DNA of 6,356 nucleotides from Candidatus Nealsonbacteria bacterium CG08_land_8_20_14_0_20_36_22. Lineage in GTDB: Bacteria; Patescibacteriota; Minisyncoccia; Minisyncoccales; GWA2-38-27. This document shows, piece after piece, positions 1 through 5,701 of the stretch. The stretch's first letter is position 1. Every line of letters starts with the position of its first letter. The position numbers and the translations under genes were made by a program. Below the pieces are notes generated by a model. That model was not told the DNA's origin, made no database searches, and was given only the letters and a program-made list of their open reading frames with translations. Location: NCBI GenBank assembly GCA_002774555.1, contig PEYC01000016.1:1-6356 (forward strand). The letters run 5' to 3'.

Positions 1-72
1 AAGGTTTTAGTCAATATGTTTGGCAGAGATACGCCGGTTGAACTGGACTCTTTACAAATTAAAAAACTTTAA
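1..72 (+). CDS. nusG: Transcription termination/antitermination factor NusG, C-terminal end (partial, 5' end outside window)
   Basis: Frame 1 from the first base reads 23 codons and then TAA at 70-72. The peptide starts KVLVNMFGRDTPVEL and matches the end of the NusG KOW domain, where the FGR-TPVEL stretch is very characteristic. NusG binds RNA polymerase through its N-terminal domain and uses the KOW domain to contact Rho or ribosomal protein S10, coupling transcription to translation. Only this tail is visible, so nothing can be said of the N-terminal domain. One base separates its stop from the rplK ATG. The nusG-rplK order is the usual bacterial arrangement, which supports both calls. The short length is a window-edge effect, not a sign of a broken gene. 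Confidence 0.93.
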   Translation, partial: KVLVNMFGRDTPVELDSLQIKKL

Positions 73-73
73 A

Positions 74-496
74 ATGAAAAAAATCAAAACAATAATTAAA
101 CTTCAAATTCCGGCTGGTCAGGCAACGCCAGCCCCTCCGGTTGGCCCGGCTTTAGCCCAGCACGGCGTTAATATCGCAGAGTTTTGTCAGAAATTTAATA
201 ACATCTCCAAAGGACAGTTAGGCTTTATAATACCGGTTGAAATTACGGTTTATCAAGACAGAACTTATGTTCTCAAATTAAAACAACCACCTGCTTCTGA
301 ACTTTTGAAAAAAGCAGCTGGAATTGAGAAAGGCTCTGGTACTCCGAACAAAACAAAGGTTGCCAAAATCACCAGAGCCCAACTTAAAGAAATTGCCCAA
401 AAGAAACTGCCCGATTTAAATACCACAGACATTGACCAGGCAATGAAAACCATTGAAGGCACCGCCAAAAACATGGGAATAGAAATAGAAAAATAA
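74..496 (+). CDS. rplK: 50S ribosomal protein L11 (uL11)
   Basis: L11 binds the GTPase-associated region of 23S rRNA and helps factor-dependent GTP hydrolysis and stringent-factor activation on the 50S subunit. The 140-residue product has the usual family length. The N-terminal domain carries IPAGQATPAPPVGPALAQHG (about residues 12-31), including the proline pair (P21-P22) of the thiostrepton/micrococcin contact helix. The C-terminal rRNA-binding domain follows (about 73-140), with the KGSGTPN segment at 86-92. I chose the ATG at 74 because it gives the family N terminus MKKIKTIIKLQIPAGQ. A TTG 54 bases upstream lies inside nusG and adds residues unlike L11. No Shine-Dalgarno sequence precedes the ATG; translation may be coupled to nusG, one base away. 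The following gene is not rplA, which departs from the common order. Confidence 0.97.
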   Translation: MKKIKTIIKLQIPAGQATPAPPVGPALAQHGVNIAEFCQKFNNISKGQLGFIIPVEITVYQDRTYVLKLKQPPASELLKKAAGIEKGSGTPNKTKVAKITRAQLKEIAQKKLPDLNTTDIDQAMKTIEGTAKNMGIEIEK

Positions 497-513
497 TTTT
501 TTATTATATAAAA

Positions 514-1026
514 ATGTCATCAAAAATGAATAAGAAACAATCCAAATATATTCGTCCAACTTGGGATGAATATTTTTTGGGCTTATTGGAACCATTGGGG
601 AGGAGGGGAACTTGTGATCGAGCTCGCAGTGGCGCTGTTATTGTAAGTAAGGATAATACAATTTTGGCTACAGGTTATGTCGGAGCGCCGCCTGGCCAAC
701 CGCATTGCGATGAAGTTGGCCATATAATGAGGACAGTAATTGATGATAAAGGAAATAAATCTCAACACTGCGTTAGGACATTACATGCTGAAGAAAATGC
801 TATATTACAGTGCGCCAAAGACGGGATAAAAGTTGAAGAAGCGACAATTTATTGTAAAATGGTTCCTTGTTATAATTGCGCCATGAGAATTGTGCGTGTG
901 GGAATAAAAAGGGTAGTGGCCCAAAAAAGATATCACGCCGACAAATTATCTCTAGAATTGTTTAAAAAAGCAGGCGTTAAGATGGTTGTGATTGACAATA
1001 CATTAGAGAAATATAGCCAGCAATAA
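514..1026 (+). CDS. Deoxycytidylate (dCMP) deaminase, zinc-dependent
   Basis: Predicted cytosolic enzyme that deaminates dCMP to dUMP, the substrate of thymidylate synthase. The 170-residue product has the cytidine/dCMP deaminase fold motifs: HAEEN at 91-95 (zinc ligand H91, proton-shuttle E93) and PCYNC at 118-122 (zinc ligands C119 and C122). CVRTLHAEENAI (86-97) and PHCDEVG (63-69) are specific to dCMP deaminases rather than tRNA adenosine or riboflavin-pathway deaminases. The segment normally written GYNG reads GYVG (54-57); in the family it belongs to the dCTP/dTTP allosteric site, so regulation may differ. An alternative start is the ATG at 526, which drops four residues; neither start has a Shine-Dalgarno sequence. 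Position directly ahead of tmk and a ThyX-like gene supports a role in dTTP synthesis. Orthologues are sometimes named comEB in Firmicutes; I leave the symbol blank. Confidence 0.92.
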   Translation: MSSKMNKKQSKYIRPTWDEYFLGLLEPLGRRGTCDRARSGAVIVSKDNTILATGYVGAPPGQPHCDEVGHIMRTVIDDKGNKSQHCVRTLHAEENAILQCAKDGIKVEEATIYCKMVPCYNCAMRIVRVGIKRVVAQKRYHADKLSLELFKKAGVKMVVIDNTLEKYSQQ

Positions 1027-1036
1027 ATAATTTTTT

Positions 1037-1753
1037 ATGATTAAAAACAGCTATCCGGGGAAATTTATTGTGGTTGAGGGACTTGATGGGTCAGGCAAGT
1101 CAACCCAGAATAATTTATTGGCAAAACATTTGGCAAAAGATGGTTTTAAAATGGAAAGAATTGATTTTCCCCAATACGGGACAAAATCAGCTGGACTCGT
1201 TGAAGAATATTTAAATGGGAAATACGGTACTTCAGAAAACGTGGGCCCTTATCGGGCTTCTGTTTTTTATGCCTGTGATAGATATGATGCCAGTTTTAAA
1301 ATAAGAAAATGGTTAAAAGAGGGGAAAATAGTGGTTTCTGACAGATATGTCGCTTCCAATGTGGGGCACCAAGGAGGAAAAATAAAAAATAAAAAAGAGT
1401 GGAAGAAATTTGTAAAATGGCTTTACGATTTGGAATATAATATTTTTAAAATTCCTAAACCTAATTTTACCTTTATTCTTAAAACCTCCCCTGAGTTTTC
1501 TCTGAAATTAGCTAATAAAATAACAGACAAGGAAAAAATAGCAAAAAGAAAAGCTTATCTGGGAGATAGCAAAATAAGAGATATTCACGAAAAAGACAGA
1601 AAGCATTTGTCAAATGCCCTTTGGTCTTATTTAGAGGCGTCAAAAAATTTCCCCAAAGAGTTTAAAGTTATAGAATGCATAAAAGGCGGGGAATTATTAC
1701 CCCCGGAGATAATCCATCAAAAAATTTGGGGAATAATTAAAAAAATACTTTAA
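1037..1753 (+). CDS. tmk: Thymidylate (dTMP) kinase
   Basis: Phosphorylates dTMP to dTDP with ATP, the step after thymidylate synthase. The P-loop GLDGSGKST is at residues 15-23. FPQYG (44-48) matches the dTMP-binding loop, and the DRY motif stands at 102-104 in VVSDRYVASNVGHQGGKI (99-116). A basic LID-like stretch with R171 and YLGDSKIRDIHEKD follows at 174-187. The product has 238 residues, about 25-30 more than the E. coli type (around 210). The extra length lies mainly after the DRY motif and in the region before the LID, as in a divergent dTMP kinase subgroup. A different deoxynucleoside monophosphate kinase is possible, but the neighbouring dCMP deaminase and ThyX-like gene favour dTMP. 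Ten A+T-rich bases separate it from the deaminase and one base (G) from the next ATG. No Shine-Dalgarno sequence is seen. Confidence 0.9.
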   Translation: MIKNSYPGKFIVVEGLDGSGKSTQNNLLAKHLAKDGFKMERIDFPQYGTKSAGLVEEYLNGKYGTSENVGPYRASVFYACDRYDASFKIRKWLKEGKIVVSDRYVASNVGHQGGKIKNKKEWKKFVKWLYDLEYNIFKIPKPNFTFILKTSPEFSLKLANKITDKEKIAKRKAYLGDSKIRDIHEKDRKHLSNALWSYLEASKNFPKEFKVIECIKGGELLPPEIIHQKIWGIIKKIL

Positions 1754-1754
1754 G

Positions 1755-3383
1755 ATGTTAGAGCTTTCAGAAAAAGAACGATATTTAATTAAGCCGTTTT
1801 TTACTAATTTGGACAGTTCGGTTTTTGCCGTGACTTTTTTGCCGCCGGAAGTTATCGGCGCTCTTTGTTCCAGAACCAGCCGGGCGAAAGAAGATTTGCG
1901 ATTGGTTTTTCTGAATGAATTTGTAAAACCTTTTTTTGAGCAGGAGGACGAATACGGAAAATCATTAAAGGCCTTAATTGATTTTTTACACAAGTATCCA
2001 ATTGAACTTATTTTTTCAAATCCCAAAGGCAGAGAATTTTATATCAAATGGCTTAGTCAATTCGGCGATGACTCAATTGCCCAAATGGCAGGCAGCCATC
2101 TTATTTATTCAGAACTTTCTCAAGTTGCCATAAAACATTTTGAAGATATGCGGCTTGGCATTGCTCCGATTGAAAAATCAACCCGTTATGTTGATTATTC
2201 ATCTAAAGTTAATAATCAATATCGTTATTATACTGACCCAAATTTAGAGAAAATGGGCTTGACCAGGGAGTATAAAAGCGCGATGGATAATCTTTTTGAG
2301 ATTTATAATTTGCTTTTGGAAAAATATTTTAAACACTTAAAAAAACAATACCCTGAAGAAAAAGATAGTTTGCTTAAAACAAAAACATTTGATGTTCTTA
2401 GAAAACTTTTACCTACAGCAACCCTTAGCCAAATTTCCTTTTTTGGTAATGGTCAGGCATTTGAATATTTGATAAATAGGTCTTTAGACCATAATTTAGG
2501 AGAAATAAAGTGGGCGGCAAAGAGAGCTTTTGAAGAGCTAAACAAAATTATTCCTGCCTTCTTACGGAGAATAGAAAATGAGGATTCCAGGCAATATAGA
2601 AAATATTTATCAGAAAGAGGAGAAAGGATTCAAAAGGGGCTTGAGCAAGTTGGTTGGCAAAAAGAAATAGAACCATCTGGGCCTTCAGTTAAATTACTTG
2701 ATTACGACAAAGAGGGTGAAAACAAAATATTAGCGGGTTTACTTTATTTAGAGCTCCACGAATCATTTGACAACATTCTTCAGAAAATTAGATGTCTTTC
2801 CAGAGAAAAAAAAGAAAAAATTCTTCAGGAAGTTTTGAAAGATAGGAAATTTAAATACTATAAAATTCCTCGGGCTTTTGAAAACACTTATTTGAGGTTT
2901 GAAATTATGATGAATATCGGTGCCTGGCGGGATTTGCATCGCCATCGCATTCATACTCAATACGGGGAAAGATTCAATATCTATAATAGTTTTGATATTC
3001 CGGAAGAAGTTAAAGAAGCAGGGTTTGATAAAGAGTATACTGGGGCAATTAAGAAAATTGAAGAGTTGTTTAAAAAAATAGAAAAATTTGACCTAGATAT
3101 TGCCCAATATTGTTGCACTTTAGCCCACCGAATTAGATTTATTCAATATCAAAATTTAAGGTCATTTTTTTGGGAAACAGAGCTTCGGACTATTCCGGAA
3201 GGTCATCCGGATTACCGGAAGATAGAACAAGAAAAAATAAAACTGGTCCAAAAAATTTATCCTTTGCTCTCAAAATATCTTTTAATTGATATGGGGAGTT
3301 ATGATTTTGCCCGAAGGAAAACTCAAGAAAAAATCCAAAAAAAAGAGCAAGAATTAAAACAATATTTTCAACAAAAATCATGA
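1755..3383 (+). CDS. thyX: Double-length ThyX-like FAD-dependent thymidylate synthase (tandem, complementary degenerate domains)
   Basis: ThyX methylates dUMP to dTMP with methylenetetrahydrofolate, NAD(P)H and FAD. A usual subunit has about 220-250 residues and works as a homotetramer; this product has 542 and reads as two ThyX units. Unit 1 (about 25-270) has IEKSTRYVDY at 139-148, matching the E-x-S-x-R end of the signature (E140, S142, R144), but MRL (132-134) where RHR is expected. Its C-terminal helix keeps R242 and EI (250-251). Unit 2 (about 320-520) has RFEIMMNIGAWRDLHRHR ending at 398, so RHR is intact (396-398), but the S-x-R positions read R406 and N408. It keeps N467, R469 and R478 in NLRSFFWETELR. 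No equivalent of the T. maritima His53 is evident. Residue matches were made by eye against the T. maritima sequence from memory. Family is fairly sure; activity is inferred from context. The end overlaps the gatB start by ATGA. Confidence 0.82.
   Translation: MLELSEKERYLIKPFFTNLDSSVFAVTFLPPEVIGALCSRTSRAKEDLRLVFLNEFVKPFFEQEDEYGKSLKALIDFLHKYPIELIFSNPKGREFYIKWLSQFGDDSIAQMAGSHLIYSELSQVAIKHFEDMRLGIAPIEKSTRYVDYSSKVNNQYRYYTDPNLEKMGLTREYKSAMDNLFEIYNLLLEKYFKHLKKQYPEEKDSLLKTKTFDVLRKLLPTATLSQISFFGNGQAFEYLINRSLDHNLGEIKWAAKRAFEELNKIIPAFLRRIENEDSRQYRKYLSERGERIQKGLEQVGWQKEIEPSGPSVKLLDYDKEGENKILAGLLYLELHESFDNILQKIRCLSREKKEKILQEVLKDRKFKYYKIPRAFENTYLRFEIMMNIGAWRDLHRHRIHTQYGERFNIYNSFDIPEEVKEAGFDKEYTGAIKKIEELFKKIEKFDLDIAQYCCTLAHRIRFIQYQNLRSFFWETELRTIPEGHPDYRKIEQEKIKLVQKIYPLLSKYLLIDMGSYDFARRKTQEKIQKKEQELKQYFQQKS
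3380..3383 (+). promoter_or_regulatory. ATGA stop/start overlap, thyX-gatB translational coupling
   Basis: The thyX TGA (3381-3383) shares bases with the gatB ATG (3380-3382). No Shine-Dalgarno sequence precedes the gatB ATG (the preceding bases are A/T-rich), so re-initiation by ribosomes finishing thyX is the likely way gatB is translated. The overlap is seen directly; coupling is inferred. Confidence 0.7.
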
Positions 3384-4846
3384 AATATCAACCAATTATT
3401 GGGTTGGAAATACACGTGGAGCTGGATACTAAAAGTAAGATGTTTTGCTCTTGTAAGAATGACCCTAACGAAAGGCATCCCAATTTCAATGTTTGTCCGG
3501 TTTGCATGGGGCATCCGGGAACTCTTCCCGTAATTAATAAAGAAGCAGTTAGAAAAACAATAAAAACTGGCTTGGCTTTAAATTGTCATATTCCGGAAAA
3601 TTCCAAGTTTGACAGGAAAAATTATTTTTATCCGGATTTACCAAAAGGTTACCAGATATCGCAATATGATATGCCTTTTTGCAAAAAAGGTTATTTAGAG
3701 ATGGACTGGAGAAAAATTCGTATAACCAGAGTTCATTTAGAAGAAGACACAGGTAGATTAATCCACCCGGAAGGGGCTGATTACTCCTTGGTTGATTTTA
3801 ACAGGGCTGGTATTCCTTTAATGGAATTGGTAACCGAACCCGATCTAACTTCAGCTAAAGAAGCGAGAATATTTGCCGAAGAACTTCAACTAATTCTGCG
3901 TTATTTGGGTGTTTCTGGTGCTGATATGGAGAAAGGACAAATGCGGGTGGAAGTGAATATCAGTTTAAGTAAAAGCAGAAAACTCGGGACCAAAGTTGAG
4001 ATTAAAAATCTTAATTCATTTAGAAGTGTTGAGCGGGCAATTGATTATGAAATTGAAAGACAGACAGAAATTTTAAACAAGCGAAAAAAGGTTAGTCAAG
4101 AAACTAGAGGTTGGAATGATGTAAAAGGAATTACGGTTAGTCAGCGGAAAAAAGAAGAGTCCCATGATTATAGATATTTTCCAGAGCCGGATTTACCAAC
4201 CCTTCATTTAGACAGAAGGTTTATTCAAGAGATCAAAGCCGAGGTTCCGGAATTGCCTCAGCAGAGAAGAGAGAGATTAGCCAAAGAATATAATTTAAAC
4301 GAAAGGGTAGTTAAAATTTTTACTTCCAATAAAGATTTGGGCGAATATTTTGAAAAAGTAATGTCAGAGCTGATAAACTGGGTAAAAGAAATAGAAATAA
4401 AAGAAAAAGTTTCAAGTCAGGAATTTTTAAAATTAACCAATCTCGCCGTCAATTATATTATTACAGATTTTTGGTCTTTATTCGGCAAAGTTTTAATAGA
4501 GGAGTTAGAGGACAAAATTAGTCCGGAAAATTTTGCAGAGCTAATAAAGATGATATATAAAGGAGAAATTTCCAGTAAAATCGCTAAACAAATGCTACCT
4601 GAGATGTTAAAAGGGGCTGACCCTTCTCATATTATTAAAGAAAAGGGCTTAACTCAAGTTTCAAATGTATTGGAATTAGAGAATATTATTAAAGATGTTA
4701 TTTTAAAAAATCAGAAAGCTGTAGAGGATTATAAAAAGGGCAAGGAACCTGTCCTTCAGTTCCTGGTCGGCCAGGTAATGGCTGCCACCCGCGGCAGAGC
4801 CAAGCCCGATACTGTTCAAGAACTACTAAAGAAATTTCTTCACTAA
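3380..4846 (+). CDS. gatB: Aspartyl/glutamyl-tRNA(Asn/Gln) amidotransferase subunit B
   Basis: GatB is the kinase/transamidase subunit of GatCAB, which turns Glu-tRNA(Gln) and/or Asp-tRNA(Asn) into the amidated forms using ammonia from GatA. The 488-residue product is close to the normal length. Visible in order: IGLEIHVEL (7-15, with E10 and H12); a zinc-site pattern C23-x-C25 and C39-x-x-C42; NYFYPDLPKGYQISQYD (81-97); EEDTGR (121-126, the conserved acidic pair of the active site); DFNRAGIPLMELVTEPD (139-155); DYRYFPEPDLP (263-273); then a helical region and a YqeY-like tRNA-binding tail with FLVGQVMAATRGRAKPD (461-477). All key motifs are intact. gatA and gatC are not in the window, so the subunit genes are not all adjacent here. 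The ATG overlaps the thyX stop, and the end overlaps miaA on the opposite strand. Confidence 0.97.
   Translation: MKYQPIIGLEIHVELDTKSKMFCSCKNDPNERHPNFNVCPVCMGHPGTLPVINKEAVRKTIKTGLALNCHIPENSKFDRKNYFYPDLPKGYQISQYDMPFCKKGYLEMDWRKIRITRVHLEEDTGRLIHPEGADYSLVDFNRAGIPLMELVTEPDLTSAKEARIFAEELQLILRYLGVSGADMEKGQMRVEVNISLSKSRKLGTKVEIKNLNSFRSVERAIDYEIERQTEILNKRKKVSQETRGWNDVKGITVSQRKKEESHDYRYFPEPDLPTLHLDRRFIQEIKAEVPELPQQRRERLAKEYNLNERVVKIFTSNKDLGEYFEKVMSELINWVKEIEIKEKVSSQEFLKLTNLAVNYIITDFWSLFGKVLIEELEDKISPENFAELIKMIYKGEISSKIAKQMLPEMLKGADPSHIIKEKGLTQVSNVLELENIIKDVILKNQKAVEDYKKGKEPVLQFLVGQVMAATRGRAKPDTVQELLKKFLH
4826..4846. other. Tail-to-tail coding overlap of gatB and miaA
   Basis: The gatB TAA lies at 4844-4846, and the miaA stop (TAG on the minus strand) occupies 4828-4826, so the last 21 bases of each gene are shared in antisense. 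Any terminator for either unit must lie within the coding region of the other. No stem followed by a U-run is visible here. Confidence 0.9.
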
Positions 4847-5701
4847 ATTTTCCGCCTCTTTGTAATTTTTAATCCACTTTATTTGTTTTTCACGTTTAAA
4901 CCAGGTTATTTGGCGTTTGGCAAAGTGTTCGCTTTCTTTCTGGATTTTTTCTTTCATTTCTTTATAATTTATTTTCTTTTGGAGATATTTGGCCACATAG
5001 CAATATTCCAAACCAAATTCTTCCAGGCGTTTCCATGAGAGCCCTGATTTCCGCAATTTTTTAACTTCCTCCACCATTCCAACTTTTAATCTTCTCAGTA
5101 ATCTTTTTCTAATTCTTTCTTTTAGGTTTTCTCTTTTAACTCCAATTATTAAAATTTTAAATTGGGACTTGTTTTTTTTAGGTGGGGGAACGGGTTTTTT
5201 TGTTTTTATGACAATTTCCAGAGCCCTGATTAATCTTCTGGGATTATTTTTATCAATATTTTTTGCTCTGTTCGGGTCAAGTTTTTTTAACATCAAAAAA
5301 AGCTCTTTTGCGTTTTTTTTCTCCAATTTTTTCCTCAATTTCCAATCTGGTTTTACTCTCGGGATAACAATTCCGTCAGCGACTGCTTGGATATAAAAAC
5401 CGGTTCCACCAACCAGAAAGGGAATTTTCCCCTTTTTTAAAATTTTATTTATTACCATCAAAGCTAATTTTTGATACTGCAAAACAGTAAACCTTTTTTT
5501 AGGCGAAGTAACATCCAAGAGATAATGGGGGATTCCCTTCATCTCTTTTTTGGTTATTTTCCCTGTTCCGATATCCATTCTTTTATAAACCTGTCTTGAG
5601 TCAGCCGAAACTATTTCGCCATTAAATTTTTTAGCCAATTTTATTGATAAATCCGTTTTTCCCGACGCGGTCGGCCCCAAAATGACAATAATTTTTTTCA
5701 T
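4826..5701 (-). CDS. miaA: tRNA dimethylallyltransferase (i6A37 synthase)
   Basis: MiaA transfers a dimethylallyl group from DMAPP to N6 of A37 in tRNAs reading UNN codons. The 291-residue product is slightly shorter than the usual 300-316. It shows the P-loop GPTASGKT (9-16), SADSRQVYKRMDIGTGK (32-48, with catalytic D34), HYLLDV (59-64), VGGTGFYIQAV (97-107), DPNRAKNIDKNNPRRLIRALE (about 142-162), and the C-terminal FAKRQITWFKRE (260-271). GLEY at 230-233 replaces the more usual GYRE-type segment ahead of the YL-containing helix. The ATG at 5701 gives the standard start just before the P-loop. It overlaps the miaB TGA as ATGA, placing both in one operon whose products act one after the other. 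The 3' end runs 21 bases into the opposite-strand gatB end. The protein is very lysine-rich, in keeping with its A+T-rich genome. Confidence 0.96.
   Translation of the reverse strand: MKKIIVILGPTASGKTDLSIKLAKKFNGEIVSADSRQVYKRMDIGTGKITKKEMKGIPHYLLDVTSPKKRFTVLQYQKLALMVINKILKKGKIPFLVGGTGFYIQAVADGIVIPRVKPDWKLRKKLEKKNAKELFLMLKKLDPNRAKNIDKNNPRRLIRALEIVIKTKKPVPPPKKNKSQFKILIIGVKRENLKERIRKRLLRRLKVGMVEEVKKLRKSGLSWKRLEEFGLEYCYVAKYLQKKINYKEMKEKIQKESEHFAKRQITWFKREKQIKWIKNYKEAENLVKKFL
5698..5701 (-). promoter_or_regulatory. ATGA stop/start overlap, miaB-miaA translational coupling
   Basis: Read on the minus strand, the miaA ATG (5701-5699) shares bases with the miaB TGA (5700-5698). This shows a shared transcript and probable coupled translation of two sequential tRNA A37 modification enzymes. 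The overlap is seen directly; coupling is inferred. Confidence 0.7.

Noticed and set aside
20..73. TTG-initiated N-terminal extension of L11 by 18 residues
   Set aside because: The stretch lies inside the nusG tail in another frame, and L11 normally begins at the MKKIK-type N terminus, which matches the ATG at 74.
497..513. Promoter ahead of the dCMP deaminase (TATAAA-like run)
   Set aside because: The 17 bases are simply A/T-rich, no convincing -35 element is seen at proper spacing, and the gap is of ordinary intra-operon size.
1697..2026. Minus-strand open frame of 109 codons across the tmk/thyX junction
   Set aside because: It is antisense to two well-supported genes, shows no recognisable motif, and has a composition expected of a shadow frame.
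1755..3383. thyX as two adjacent genes or a frameshifted pseudogene
   Set aside because: The frame is continuous over 542 codons with ThyX-like features in both halves and no internal stop; the missing motif parts are substitutions, not disruptions.
4762..4797. Two small GC-rich inverted repeats (CCTGG/CCAGG at 4762-4775 and CTGCC/GGCAG at 4782-4797) as a terminator for either operon
   Set aside because: They encode the conserved GatB tail (LVGQVMAATRG), the stems are only 5 bp, and no U-run follows on either strand.
4832..4850. AAATTT repeat pair at the gatB end as a hairpin
   Set aside because: It is all A/T, each arm is self-complementary, and it would be too weak to terminate transcription.
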